64,000 bases of DNA from an uncultured Raoultella sp. (GTDB lineage: Bacteria > Pseudomonadota > Gammaproteobacteria > Enterobacterales > Enterobacteriaceae), in contig CAAEVH010000063.1 in assembly GCA_900759445.1 (NCBI GenBank), positions 18,557-82,556 on the forward strand, written 5' to 3'. Shown here piece after piece: positions 8,841 through 18,069 of the stretch (positions are counted from its first letter, which is position 1; each line of letters begins with the position of its first letter). The notes under the pieces were generated by a model that did not search any database, had not been told where the DNA came from, and saw only the letters and a list, made by a program, of their open reading frames with translations. A program made the translations under genes and the position numbers.

Positions 8841-10259
8841 TCAGACAATCTGTAATGTGCCCTGACGGAACTTACGCTGATAAACGACGGTGGTGAGCAC
8901 AATCGGCACCACTACCGCGATGACCATTGCTAAACCGTACACCTGCCAGTAAGTCGGTTGAATGGAGAGGATGCCCGGCAGCCCACCGACGCCGATCCCG
9001 TTCGCCATGACGCCATTCAGGCCGCACAGCAAGCCGGCAAGACCCGAGCCGATCATCGCGCAGAGCATCGGGAAGCGGTATTTCAGGTTGATCCCGTACA
9101 TCGCCGGTTCGGTTACCCCGAGGTAGGCCGAGATAGCGGCCGGCACCGAGATCTCACGTTCGTTCTGTTTGCGGCTGGCGATAATAATCCCGACCACTGC
9201 CGAAGCCTGAGCGATGTTGGACAGCGCAATCAGCGGCCATACCGGCGTTCCGCCCATGCTTTGAATCATCTGCATATCGATAGCCAGCGTGGTCTGATGG
9301 ACCCCGGTAATGACCAATGGAGCGTAGAGGAAGCCGAACAGCGCGGCGCCAATCGGCGCGAAGCTACCGGTCATCAGGTGGCGCACGGCAAAGGCGACGC
9401 CATCGCCGATCATGCGGCCAAACGGACCGATAAAGGCGTGGGCGAGGAACACCGCCAGAATCAGGGAGCAGACCGGCACCACCACCAGATAGAGGTAGTC
9501 AGGCACGATGCGTTTCAGGCGTGTTTCGATAAAGCCGAGCGCCAGACCCGCCAGCAGCGCCGGGATGACCTGCGCCTGGTAGCCGACCTTCGCAATCGTA
9601 AACAGGCCGAAGTTCCATACTTCCGGCACCTGCTGGCCCAGCATATAAGCGTTCATCAGCTGTGGAGAGACCAGCGTGACGCCGAGCACGATGCCGAGGA
9701 TCGGCGTGCCGCCCATTTTCTTCACCGCTGACCAGCAGATACCCACCGGCAGGTAGAAGAAGATGGCTTCGCCAATCAGCCACAGGAAGTCATAAATGGT
9801 TTTCAGCGACGGGTGCATTTGCGCCAGCGTTTGCCCGTTGCTCATCGGCAGATCGCCGATCACGTTACGGAAACCGAGGATCAGACCGCCGCTGATCAGC
9901 GCCGGCAGCAGCGGGAAGAAGATCTCGGCAAAATGCGAGATCAGCTGCTCGTGCCACTTCATATTTTGCCGCGCCGCCTGCTTGGCCTGTTCCTTATCGG
10001 CAGACGCTTTGCCGGTGGTCGCCAGCAGGGCTTTGTAGTAATCGCCGACTTCTGTGCCGATCACCACCTGGAACTGCCCGGCGTTGGTAAAGCAGCCTTT
10101 CACCATGCGAAGCTGCTCAATTTCTTTTGGTTTGGCGATGGCCGGATTGTTCAGCACAAAGCGTAGACGGGTAATACAGTGACTGACGGTAGCAATGTTA
10201 TCGCGCCCGCCGACCAGTTCGATTAATTTATCGATGTCCTGCTGATTTACTTTGCTCAT
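8841..10259 (-). CDS. treB: PTS trehalose-specific EIIBC component
   Basis: 472 residues. The N-terminal EIIB domain (about 1-85) carries the phospho-cysteine in TVSHCITRLRF; the remainder is a membrane EIIC domain of about ten hydrophobic segments (for example LLPALISGGLILGF and GVTEPAMYGI, the latter a glucose-superfamily EIIC signature). No EIIA is fused, consistent with use of the glucose EIIA (Crr). It imports trehalose as trehalose 6-phosphate. First gene of the treBC operon; the TreR operator palindrome is 79 bp upstream. Confidence 0.98.
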   Translation of the reverse strand: MSKVNQQDIDKLIELVGGRDNIATVSHCITRLRFVLNNPAIAKPKEIEQLRMVKGCFTNAGQFQVVIGTEVGDYYKALLATTGKASADKEQAKQAARQNMKWHEQLISHFAEIFFPLLPALISGGLILGFRNVIGDLPMSNGQTLAQMHPSLKTIYDFLWLIGEAIFFYLPVGICWSAVKKMGGTPILGIVLGVTLVSPQLMNAYMLGQQVPEVWNFGLFTIAKVGYQAQVIPALLAGLALGFIETRLKRIVPDYLYLVVVPVCSLILAVFLAHAFIGPFGRMIGDGVAFAVRHLMTGSFAPIGAALFGFLYAPLVITGVHQTTLAIDMQMIQSMGGTPVWPLIALSNIAQASAVVGIIIASRKQNEREISVPAAISAYLGVTEPAMYGINLKYRFPMLCAMIGSGLAGLLCGLNGVMANGIGVGGLPGILSIQPTYWQVYGLAMVIAVVVPIVLTTVVYQRKFRQGTLQIV

Positions 10260-10338
10260 TATGAGGCCTCAAAACAGAGGGAAGAGATTGCGTAATGACC
10301 TGAGACGAATCCTAACCGCTCCGTTCAACTTTCAAAAT

Positions 10339-10350
10339 GGGAACGTTCCC
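10339..10350. promoter_or_regulatory. TreR operator
   Basis: The perfect palindrome GGGAACGTTCCC lies between treR and treB, in the treB promoter region. It agrees with the LacI-family operator reported for TreR in E. coli, where trehalose 6-phosphate releases the repressor. Confidence 0.75.
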
Positions 10351-10388
10351 GAAACGCAGCAACGATCACATAAATCCAACAAACGAGC

Positions 10389-11336
10389 TTAAATCAGCGC
10401 GGCGGGAATGACGATTTGACGTGGTTCTGCCTGGCCGCCGATCTGGGCGATCAGCTGTTGGGCCGCCTGGCGACCGGCCTCGGCGTAACCGGGATTCACG
10501 GTCAGGATTTCCGGATGGAGGAACTTCATCAGCGGCGTACTGCCGACGCTGGCGACCTGCAGATGTCCAATACGTTGCTCTTGCAAATACTTGCTGGCGC
10601 CGAGGGCGAGGGTATCGGTCGCGCACAGCAGCGCGCTGGTATCGGGGGTCAGCACGCTGGCGACATTTTCATAGCCCTGTTTCATGGCCAGTCCCGGCAG
10701 GGCGGCAGACGGGGTCAACTGGTGCTGCTCGCAAAAATTGAGGTAGGCCTGATGGCGGCGTTGCCCGGTGGTGACGTCGCTATGCGGTACCCCGAGGAAG
10801 CTGATATGCCGATGGCCGCCATCGTACAGACGCTGCATCAGCATGTTCACCGCGCCGTTGTCGTCGTAGCAGACGGAGGCGAATCCCGGCGCGTCGCGGG
10901 CCAGCAGCACCATCGATTCCCGCCACGGCGTCAGCATCTCTTCGGTAATGCCGGTAAAGCCGAACAGCACCATGCCGTCGATATTGCGGCGGGCGAGGAT
11001 CCCAAGGTGCTCGCCGACCAGCGCGGGAGAGAACTGACTTTCCATCATAATCGGATCGTAACCCTGCTCGTAAAAGGCGGGCAGCATCGTCTGTACGGCA
11101 AGGTTTTCCGACAGCGAGTCAAGACGGGTGACGATAATCGCGACCACTTTATCGCTTTGACCCCGCATCGCCCGCGCTGAGCGGGAGGGCGAGAAGCCGT
11201 GCTGCTGCATCACCGCCTCGACCCGTTCACGGGTGCGCTCATTGACGCCGCTTTCATTATTAAGCACGCGGGATACCGTCGATTTCCCGACGCCGCTTAA
11301 GCGCGCGATATCTTTGATGGTCAGCCGGTTTTGCAT
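10389..11336 (-). CDS. treR: Trehalose operon repressor (LacI family)
   Basis: 315 residues, equal to E. coli TreR. The start at 11336 (MQNRLTIKDIARLSGVGKST) opens directly into the LacI-type helix-turn-helix with the hinge region SPSRSARAMRG; a longer upstream extension has no support. The C-terminal periplasmic-binding-protein fold senses trehalose 6-phosphate. It is encoded just upstream of treBC on the same strand and diverges from mgtA. Confidence 0.97.
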   Translation of the reverse strand: MQNRLTIKDIARLSGVGKSTVSRVLNNESGVNERTRERVEAVMQQHGFSPSRSARAMRGQSDKVVAIIVTRLDSLSENLAVQTMLPAFYEQGYDPIMMESQFSPALVGEHLGILARRNIDGMVLFGFTGITEEMLTPWRESMVLLARDAPGFASVCYDDNGAVNMLMQRLYDGGHRHISFLGVPHSDVTTGQRRHQAYLNFCEQHQLTPSAALPGLAMKQGYENVASVLTPDTSALLCATDTLALGASKYLQEQRIGHLQVASVGSTPLMKFLHPEILTVNPGYAEAGRQAAQQLIAQIGGQAEPRQIVIPAALI

Positions 11337-11407
11337 GCAGAGGTCTCGTCGTGGTCCGATAAAAGTGAGCCTAATGCTACTCAACCAAACCGCAATGAGC
11401 AAAGTCT

Positions 11408-11442
11408 GGTTTACGTCTTGTTTAGTTACGCGGGGTTATCAT
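11408..11442 (+). promoter_or_regulatory. PhoP-activated mgtA promoter
   Basis: The direct repeat GGTTTA-N5-TGTTTA (11408-11424) is a near-perfect PhoP box. A -10-like TATCAT (11437-11442) follows exactly 12 bp later, the geometry of PhoP class promoters where the box replaces the -35. A start near 11449 would give a leader of about 265 nt before mgtA, as in E. coli. Confidence 0.8.
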
Positions 11443-11515
11443 TAAGACAGTGGCTATAAATTGCCTGTTGTTCGCGGTACTCTCGCGCCGCTTTTACTCA
11501 CTTACCGGAGATTAT

Positions 11516-11569
11516 ATGGACCCCGATCCCACTCCTCATCCTCGATGGAGTTATATCCTTTTCCGGTAA
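11516..11569 (+). CDS. mgtL: mgtA leader peptide MgtL
   Basis: 17 codons encoding MDPDPTPHPRWSYILFR, preceded by the ribosome-binding site ACCGGAGA. The peptide keeps the acidic/proline start (MxPDPTPxP) of E. coli MgtL ([17 protein letters not shown]) and ends in FR. The known model is that translation of this proline-containing ORF, which depends on Mg2+ and proline supply and is prone to ribosome destabilisation, decides whether transcription continues into mgtA. The middle (RWSYIL) differs from the basic stretch in E. coli. Confidence 0.85.
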   Translation: MDPDPTPHPRWSYILFR

Positions 11570-11579
11570 GCCTGCTTAG

Positions 11580-11678
11580 CACTGCTTTACCGGAAGCGTA
11601 AAGCAGTGACGTCCTTGATGTCCCTGCCATAAAAAAATAATACCGGACAGGTAAGGTTGTATCGTGCCTGTCTGTTTT
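11580..11678 (+). promoter_or_regulatory. mgtA 5' leader structures (Mg2+-responsive)
   Basis: Just after mgtL there is an 11-bp perfect stem-loop (CACTGCTTTAC / GTAAAGCAGTG, 11580-11608), and further on GACAGG pairs with CCTGTC followed by TGTTTT (about 11645-11678), resembling an intrinsic terminator. These match the alternative stems of the enterobacterial mgtA leader that controls read-through by Mg2+. Exact alternative pairing was not computed. Confidence 0.6.
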
Positions 11679-11714
11679 GCCGCGTTCTTTTGTAAGAGCG
11701 TGGAGGGACTGTTT

Positions 11715-14423
11715 ATGCTGAAAAATATCACCCGGCAGCTGTTTGCACAGCTCAGCCGCCATTTGCCGCGCCGACTGGTTCAGCGCGATCCGTTACCTGA
11801 TGCCCGCAATCTGGCCACCGCGCCGATTCCGGATTCGCTGGGTAAGCACTGCCTGAACGTGGCGGCGATGGACGAAAATGAAATCTGGCGCGCCTTCGAA
11901 AGCCACCCGGAAGGGCTTAACGATGCCGAGGTTGCGCAGAAAATTGCCCGCCACGGCGATAACCAAATTCCGGCGCAAAAACCGGCGCCGTGGTGGGTGC
12001 ACCTCTGGACCTGCTACCGCAACCCGTTCAACCTGCTGCTGACCGTGCTGGGTATCGTCTCGTATGCGACGGAAGACCTGTTTGCTGCCGGCGTGATTGC
12101 GCTGATGGTGGGGATCTCCACGCTGCTCAATTTCATTCAGGAAGCCCGCTCGACCAAAGCGGCGGATGCGCTGAAGGCGATGGTCAGCAACACCGCGACG
12201 GTGCTGCGGGTGGTCAACGAACAGGGCGAAAGCCGCTGGTGCGAACTGCCGATTGACCGCCTGGTGCCGGGCGATATCGTGAAGCTGTCGGCCGGGGATA
12301 TGATCCCGGCGGACCTGCGTATTCTTCAGGCGCGGGATCTGTTCGTGGCCCAGGCATCGCTGACCGGTGAATCGCTGCCGGTGGAAAAAGTGGCCCGCAG
12401 CCGCGACCCGCAGCAGAGCAACCCGCTTGAGTGCGATACCCTGTGCTTTATGGGCACCAACGTGGTGAGCGGGTCGGCGCAGGCGATGGTCTTCGCCACC
12501 GGCGGCAACACCTGGTTTGGTCAGTTGGCCGGGCGGGTTAGCGAGCAGGAGAGCGAACCCAATGCTTTCCAGAAAGGTATCAGCCGCGTCAGCATGCTGT
12601 TGATCCGCTTTATGCTGGTGATGGCGCCGGTGGTGCTGCTGATTAACGGCTACACCAAAGGCGACTGGTGGGAAGCGGCGCTGTTTGCCCTTTCGGTGGC
12701 GGTAGGCCTGACGCCGGAGATGTTGCCGATGATTGTCACCTCGACCCTGGCGCGCGGGGCGGTGAAGCTGTCGAAACAGAAAGTCATTGTGAAGCACCTC
12801 GACGCGATTCAGAACTTTGGCGCGATGGACATCCTGTGCACGGATAAAACCGGCACCCTGACTCAGGATAAAATCGTGCTGGAAAACCATACTGATATTT
12901 CCGGTAAGGTCAGCGAGCGGGTTCTGCATTGCGCATGGCTGAACAGCCACTATCAGACCGGGTTGAAAAACCTGCTCGATAAGGCGGTGCTGGAAGGCGT
13001 GGATCTGGATGCGGCGCGCCAGCTTTCTGAACGCTGGCAGAAAGTCGATGAAATTCCGTTCGACTTTGAACGTCGCCGTATGTCGGTGGTGGTGAGTGAA
13101 CAGGATGGCGTGCATCAGCTGATCTGCAAAGGCGCGCTACAGGAGATCCTGAACGTCTCGACTCAGGTGCGGCATAACGGTGAAATCGTGCCGCTGGACG
13201 ACACCATGCTGCGCCGTATCAAACGCGTCACCGATACCCTGAATCGCCAGGGGCTGCGCGTGGTGGCGGTGGCGACCAAATATCTGCCCGCCCGCGAAGG
13301 CGACTATCAGCGCATTGACGAGTCCGATCTGATCCTTGAAGGCTACATCGCCTTCCTCGACCCGCCGAAAGAGACCACCGCCCCGGCGCTGAAAGCGCTG
13401 AAGGCCAGCGGGATTACCGTCAAAATTCTCACCGGCGATAGCGAGCTGGTGGCGGCGAAAGTGTGCCATGAAGTGGGTCTGGACGCCGGCGAGGTCGTCA
13501 CCGGTAGCCAGATTGAAGGCATGAGCGATGACGAGCTGGCGGCGCTGGCCAAACGCACGACCCTGTTTGCCCGTCTTGCGCCGTTACATAAAGAGCGTAT
13601 CGTCACGCTGCTTAAACGCGAAGGCCATGTGGTTGGCTTTATGGGCGACGGCATCAACGATGCGCCGGCGCTGCGCGCGGCGGATATCGGTATCTCCGTG
13701 GATGGCGCGGTGGATATTGCGCGTGAAGCGGCGGATATTATTCTGCTGGAAAAAAGCCTGATGGTGCTGGAAGAGGGGGTGATCGAAGGACGCCGCACTT
13801 TCGCCAACATGCTGAAGTACATCAAAATGACCGCCAGTTCGAACTTTGGTAACGTCTTCAGCGTGCTGGTGGCGAGCGCCTTTCTGCCGTTCCTGCCAAT
13901 GCTGCCGCTGCACTTGCTGATCCAGAACCTGCTGTACGATGTATCCCAGGTGGCGATCCCGTTTGATAACGTCGACGACGAGCAGATTCAAAAACCGCAG
14001 CGCTGGAACCCCTCGGAACTGGGGCGCTTTATGGTCTTCTTTGGCCCGATAAGCTCGATTTTCGATATCCTGACCTTCTGCCTGATGTGGTGGGTGTTCC
14101 AGGCCAATGTGCCGGAAGCCCAGACGCTGTTCCAGTCGGGCTGGTTTATTGAAGGGCTGCTGTCGCAAACGCTGATTGTGCATATGATTCGTACGCGACG
14201 CATTCCGTTTGTTCAGAGCCGCGCCGCGTGGCCGCTGTTTGCCATGACGCTGGTGGTGATGCTGGTTGGTATCGCGCTGCCGTTCTCGCCGCTGGCGGGC
14301 TATCTGCAGTTGCAGGCCCTGCCGCTGAGCTACTTCCCGTGGCTGATTGCTATTCTGGCAGGCTACATGACGCTGACGCAGATGGTAAAAGGCTTCTACA
14401 GCCGTCGCTACGGCTGGCAATAA
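11715..14423 (+). CDS. mgtA: Mg2+-importing P-type ATPase
   Basis: 902 residues. The start at 11715 (MLKNITRQLF) has GGAGGG nearby and fits the E. coli N-terminus; the in-frame upstream start lies in the leader. P-type hallmarks: TGES actuator loop (ASLTGESLPVEK), phosphorylated Asp377 in CTDKTGTLT, KGALQEI in the nucleotide domain, and MGDGINDAPALR. About ten membrane segments, with the PIII-B pattern of four C-terminal helices after the hinge. It imports Mg2+ under PhoPQ control at low Mg2+. Followed by a strong terminator. Confidence 0.98.
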   Translation: MLKNITRQLFAQLSRHLPRRLVQRDPLPDARNLATAPIPDSLGKHCLNVAAMDENEIWRAFESHPEGLNDAEVAQKIARHGDNQIPAQKPAPWWVHLWTCYRNPFNLLLTVLGIVSYATEDLFAAGVIALMVGISTLLNFIQEARSTKAADALKAMVSNTATVLRVVNEQGESRWCELPIDRLVPGDIVKLSAGDMIPADLRILQARDLFVAQASLTGESLPVEKVARSRDPQQSNPLECDTLCFMGTNVVSGSAQAMVFATGGNTWFGQLAGRVSEQESEPNAFQKGISRVSMLLIRFMLVMAPVVLLINGYTKGDWWEAALFALSVAVGLTPEMLPMIVTSTLARGAVKLSKQKVIVKHLDAIQNFGAMDILCTDKTGTLTQDKIVLENHTDISGKVSERVLHCAWLNSHYQTGLKNLLDKAVLEGVDLDAARQLSERWQKVDEIPFDFERRRMSVVVSEQDGVHQLICKGALQEILNVSTQVRHNGEIVPLDDTMLRRIKRVTDTLNRQGLRVVAVATKYLPAREGDYQRIDESDLILEGYIAFLDPPKETTAPALKALKASGITVKILTGDSELVAAKVCHEVGLDAGEVVTGSQIEGMSDDELAALAKRTTLFARLAPLHKERIVTLLKREGHVVGFMGDGINDAPALRAADIGISVDGAVDIAREAADIILLEKSLMVLEEGVIEGRRTFANMLKYIKMTASSNFGNVFSVLVASAFLPFLPMLPLHLLIQNLLYDVSQVAIPFDNVDDEQIQKPQRWNPSELGRFMVFFGPISSIFDILTFCLMWWVFQANVPEAQTLFQSGWFIEGLLSQTLIVHMIRTRRIPFVQSRAAWPLFAMTLVVMLVGIALPFSPLAGYLQLQALPLSYFPWLIAILAGYMTLTQMVKGFYSRRYGWQ

Positions 14424-14437
14424 CCCCTCTTTGTGCC

Positions 14438-14470
14438 GACCGTTCTCCCTCAAGGGAGGACGGTCTTTTT
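14438..14470 (+). terminator. mgtA rho-independent terminator
   Basis: GACCGTTCTCCCT and AGGGAGGACGGTC form a stem around a short CA loop, followed by TTTTT. Confidence 0.85.
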
Positions 14471-14590
14471 GGCATTTCTCTTAAATCTCAGAAAGTTGTG
14501 AACCCCGTCATCCCCTTTGCTTGACGCTCTTTTGCGCGCATGTTAACCCAATGTTTTGCTTTTTTTGGCCCGTCATCACAAGGAAAACTC

Positions 14591-16984
14591 ATGCTTAACT
14601 CTGTGCGTTATGGCCTGCTGACCAGCGGATTATTATTTGGCGCGATGGCACATGCCGCTCCGGCCGGCGATCTGCCGCTGATGCCGTGGCCGGCTCACGT
14701 CGAACGCCCGCAATCGCCGGGCGCGTTGGTGTTGAATAATCAGCTGACGCTGAACGTGACCGGCGACGTGCCCGGCGACGCCGTAGGCCGCTGGCGCGAG
14801 CGCATTGCCCGCCAGACCGGCTGGACGCTACAACCGCAAATGGCGCCGGTTAACACGCCGACAATTCACGTGGTGGTGGCCAAAAAAGTGCCGGCGATTC
14901 CTCGCCCTGACAGTGATGAAAGCTACCAGCTGAAGGTGACCGCCGAGGGCGTTATCCTCAAGGCGAATACCCGGTTTGGCGCGCTGCGCGGGATGGAAAC
15001 GCTGCTCCAGCTGATGCACAACGGTGCTGAAAATACGGCGATTCCTTACGTCACGATTGATGATGCGCCGCGCTTCCCGTGGCGCGGGCTGCTGCTGGAT
15101 TCCGCTCGCCACTTCATACCGCTGGAGGCTATTAAACGCCAGATTGACGGCATGGCGGCGGCTAAACTGAACGTTTTCCACTGGCATCTGACCGACGATC
15201 AGGGCTGGCGCTTCGCTTCCACGCGGTATCCGAAACTGCAACAGAAGGCCAGCGACGGGCTGTTTTATACTCAGGCGCAGATGAAAGAGGTGGTGCGCTA
15301 CGCGGCGGACCGTGGCATTCGCGTGGTGCCGGAAATCGATATGCCCGGCCACGCGTCTGCGATTGCGGTGGCCTACCCGGAGCTGATGAGCGCTCCGGGG
15401 CCCTACGACATGGAGCGTCATTGGGGCGTACTGAAACCCGTGCTCGATCCCAGCAAAGAGACCACCTACGCCTTTGCCGAGGCGATGATCGGCGAGCTGG
15501 CGGCTATTTTCCCGGACCCGTATCTGCATATCGGCGGCGATGAGGTTGACGACAGTCAGTGGAAAGCGAATCCGACTATCCAGGCGTTTATGCGCGAGAA
15601 GGGGCTGGCCGATAGCCACGCGCTGCAGGCGTACTTCAACCGCAGGCTGGAGGCGATCCTCGAAAAATACCATCGGCAGATGGTGGGCTGGGATGAAATT
15701 TATCACCCGGACCTGCCGAAAAGCATTCTGATTCAGTCCTGGCAGGGGCAGGATGCGCTGGGCGAGGTGGCAAAACAGGGCTATCGCGGGATCCTCTCCA
15801 CCGGTTTCTATCTCGACCAGCCGCAGTACACCGCCTATCACTATCGCAATGAAATTGTGCCTCAGGGGCTGAACGGCGTGGATACGATAAGTGATAACGA
15901 CAGCGCGCAGAGCTGGAGCTTCTCGATGCCGCGGCTGAAGGGCAGCGCGGTTGAGGGGAGCTTTACACTGGTTAAAGGCGAGGGCGGCTGGCGCGGTTTT
16001 ATTGATTTCAAAGGCAAATCTCGTCGTGCGGTGCAGGATATTGAATGGGGCGACGACGATCGGCTGACCTTTCGGGTCGACACCTGGATGGGGGAAACCC
16101 GACCGGTGCTGCGCGTGAACGACGATAAGCTGGGCGGCTATTTCCTGCTGGGCAACACCCGCTATCCGGTCAGCGGGCAAAAGCTGGAAGCGGTGCCCCA
16201 GGGCACGCCGCCGGTGGTCCCGGATACGGACCAGCAGAAAAACCTGCTCGGCGGTGAGGCGGCGCTGTGGGCGGAAAACGTGGCGGCGCCGGTGCTGGAT
16301 ATTAAACTCTGGCCGCGGGCCTTTGCGGTGGCGGAGCGGTTGTGGTCGGCGCAGGATGTCAACGACAGCGATAACATGTATCAGCGGCTCCAGGCGATGG
16401 ACAGCTGGTCTACGGTGTCGGTTGGCCTGCAGCAACATACCCAGCAGCTGGTGCAGTTCACGCGCTTAGCCAACGGCAGCAGCACCCTGCCGCTGCAAAT
16501 TCTCGCTCAGGCGCTGGAGCCGGCGCAATACTACACCCGCCAGCATCTGAAATTTCAGGCTAATCATTATCATCTGTTTGAGCCGCTGAACCGTCTGGCC
16601 GATGTGCTACCGGCGGAAAGCGCCACCGTGCGTAGCCTCGATCGTTGGGCGGCGCGCTTGATCAGCGATGCTGAAGACAGCGAAAGCGCGGATGCGCTGC
16701 GCCATATTTTTACCCTCTGGCAAAATAATATCGCCGATGCGCAGGCGCTGACGGAAAACAGCTATCAGCTGGCGGCGATAAAGCCGGTGGTGGCGCAGGT
16801 GGATAAGCTGGCGACGCTGGGGATACGGTTGACCGATCTGGTGGCGCGTCAGGGAACGCTGGATGATAAAGAGTATGCGTCGGTTCAGGCGCAGCTCGAC
16901 GAGGCGGCGAAAACCCAGGATGAGCTGGTGATTGCGGCGGTCTATCCGCTGGAGAAACTGCTGCGGGCGACGAAGGTCGAGTAG
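14591..16984 (+). CDS. Exported beta-N-acetylhexosaminidase (GH20) with inserted domain
   Basis: 797 residues. The start at 14591 has AAGGAAAA upstream and begins a signal peptide (MLNSVRYGLLTSGLLFGAMA, cleavage likely after HAA). A GH20b domain (about 30-165) precedes the GH20 barrel with HWHLTDDQGWR and the catalytic Asp317-Glu318 in HIGGDE. The barrel is interrupted at about residues 425-548 by a beta-rich segment (RLKGSAVEGSFTLVKGEGG to PVSGQKLEAV) before the conserved GGEAALWAE strand. The C-terminal 200 residues are helical. It should release GlcNAc from chitobiose-type or peptidoglycan/glycan ends in the periplasm or outside. It stands alone between mgtA and ridA. Confidence 0.9.
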   Translation: MLNSVRYGLLTSGLLFGAMAHAAPAGDLPLMPWPAHVERPQSPGALVLNNQLTLNVTGDVPGDAVGRWRERIARQTGWTLQPQMAPVNTPTIHVVVAKKVPAIPRPDSDESYQLKVTAEGVILKANTRFGALRGMETLLQLMHNGAENTAIPYVTIDDAPRFPWRGLLLDSARHFIPLEAIKRQIDGMAAAKLNVFHWHLTDDQGWRFASTRYPKLQQKASDGLFYTQAQMKEVVRYAADRGIRVVPEIDMPGHASAIAVAYPELMSAPGPYDMERHWGVLKPVLDPSKETTYAFAEAMIGELAAIFPDPYLHIGGDEVDDSQWKANPTIQAFMREKGLADSHALQAYFNRRLEAILEKYHRQMVGWDEIYHPDLPKSILIQSWQGQDALGEVAKQGYRGILSTGFYLDQPQYTAYHYRNEIVPQGLNGVDTISDNDSAQSWSFSMPRLKGSAVEGSFTLVKGEGGWRGFIDFKGKSRRAVQDIEWGDDDRLTFRVDTWMGETRPVLRVNDDKLGGYFLLGNTRYPVSGQKLEAVPQGTPPVVPDTDQQKNLLGGEAALWAENVAAPVLDIKLWPRAFAVAERLWSAQDVNDSDNMYQRLQAMDSWSTVSVGLQQHTQQLVQFTRLANGSSTLPLQILAQALEPAQYYTRQHLKFQANHYHLFEPLNRLADVLPAESATVRSLDRWAARLISDAEDSESADALRHIFTLWQNNIADAQALTENSYQLAAIKPVVAQVDKLATLGIRLTDLVARQGTLDDKEYASVQAQLDEAAKTQDELVIAAVYPLEKLLRATKVE

Positions 16985-16991
16985 TGAAACT

Positions 16992-17030
16992 CCCTCACCC
17001 GGCGCAGCGATAAAGGCGCATGGGTGAGGG
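16992..17030. terminator. Hairpin between convergent hexosaminidase and ridA
   Basis: CCCTCACCC and GGGTGAGGG form a perfect 9-bp stem with a 21-nt loop. There is no T-tract on either strand; it probably serves as a bidirectional mRNA end. Confidence 0.5.
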
Positions 17031-17040
17031 GATGCGAGGC

Positions 17041-17427
17041 TTAGCGACGAATCGCGATCGCTTCGATCTCGATTTTCACATCTTTCGGCAGGCGAGCCAC
17101 TTCCACACAGGAACGTGCCGGGAAGGTCGCATTATGCTCGCTGAAAAACGCTTCATAAGCGGCATTCACGGTGGCGAAGTCGTTGAGATCTTTAACGAAT
17201 ACGGTGGTTTTAACAATGTCGCCGACTTTCAGGCCTGCGGCTTCAACGATAGCTTTGACGTTGTCCAGAGACTGACGCGCCTGCGCGGCGACATCTTCCG
17301 GCACGCTACCGGTTTTCGGATCGACGGGGATCTGGCCGGAAGTGATGATCATGCTGCCCAGATCAACACCCTGAACATACGGGCCGATTGCTGCTGGTGC
17401 ATTTTCCGTCGCGATAGTTTTAGACAT
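17041..17427 (-). CDS. ridA: 2-iminobutanoate/2-iminopropanoate deaminase
   Basis: 128 residues, full RidA (YjgF) length. A trimeric cytosolic enzyme that hydrolyses reactive enamine/imine intermediates from PLP enzymes such as threonine dehydratase. Conserved parts are GPYVQGV, SGQIPVDPKTG, the catalytic-arginine region FPARSCVEVARLPKD and the C-terminal EIEAIAI. It is in the usual enterobacterial position downstream of pyrBI. Confidence 0.97.
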   Translation of the reverse strand: MSKTIATENAPAAIGPYVQGVDLGSMIITSGQIPVDPKTGSVPEDVAAQARQSLDNVKAIVEAAGLKVGDIVKTTVFVKDLNDFATVNAAYEAFFSEHNATFPARSCVEVARLPKDVKIEIEAIAIRR

Positions 17428-17551
17428 GAGTTCTCCTGAATAACAGCATTATTAAGTAGTGACGCAAAATCCTTCGAGTTGCATCGACGCGGCACGGGGC
17501 GAACCGCCCGCACGGCCGACAAAGAAGCAGCTTGAAGGATAGCGCGTAGGG

Positions 17552-17578
17552 AACCCGGCCATTATAGGGAGCCGGGTT
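17552..17578 (-). terminator. Hairpin downstream of pyrI
   Basis: AACCCGGC and GCCGGGTT pair across an 11-nt loop just after the pyrI stop on the minus strand. The following sequence lacks a clear U-run, so its strength is uncertain. Confidence 0.45.
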
Positions 17579-17595
17579 GCCAATACCAACCTCAA

Positions 17596-18057
17596 TTAGT
17601 TGGCCAGAACCACATAATGCGAAAACTCTTTTTCACAATATTTGCACTTCAACGCGATATCGTTTTCCCGCTTTTTCACTGCAAAGCTGGAGGAAACCGG
17701 CTCAGCGTGGCTGATACAGTTGCTGTTCGGGCAGACCAGCACGCTGTTAATCCGATCCGGCAGATTCGGGCGTGACTTACCGACCACTTCATAATCATCG
17801 ATGCGGTTGACCGTGGCATGCGGGGCATACAGCGCCAGCTGGTTCACCTGCTCGTCGGTGAGGAAGGTATTCTCAATTTTTACCAGGTCCTTGCGGCCCA
17901 TTTCACCTGACGGCAGGTTCAGGCCGATGGTGATACGCTGATCCGTTTCGGTCAGTTTGAACAACGTCAGCAGTTTAAAGCCCACCTGCGCAGGGATGTG
18001 GTCGATAACGGTGCCACGTTTAATGGCTTCTACCTGCAGTTTATTATCGTGTGTCAT
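17596..18057 (-). CDS. pyrI: Aspartate carbamoyltransferase regulatory chain
   Basis: 153 residues. Binds CTP/ATP in the N-terminal allosteric domain ([10 protein letters not shown], with residues known for nucleotide contact) and one zinc through Cys109, Cys114, Cys138 and Cys141 (CPNSNC and CKYC), which holds the c-r interface of the holoenzyme. It follows pyrB after 12 bp in the same operon and so shares its UTP-sensing attenuation. Confidence 0.98.
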   Translation of the reverse strand: MTHDNKLQVEAIKRGTVIDHIPAQVGFKLLTLFKLTETDQRITIGLNLPSGEMGRKDLVKIENTFLTDEQVNQLALYAPHATVNRIDDYEVVGKSRPNLPDRINSVLVCPNSNCISHAEPVSSSFAVKKRENDIALKCKYCEKEFSHYVVLAN

Positions 18058-18069
18058 GGTCGTTTCCCC

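Noticed and set aside
7338..8855. 505-codon open frame opposite treC
   Set aside because: Antisense shadow of a GH13 gene.
11793..13115. Long open frame opposite mgtA (440 codons)
   Set aside because: Antisense to conserved P-type ATPase motifs; arginine/glutamine-rich shadow.
14828..16438. 536-codon open frame opposite the hexosaminidase
   Set aside because: Antisense shadow with no family resemblance.
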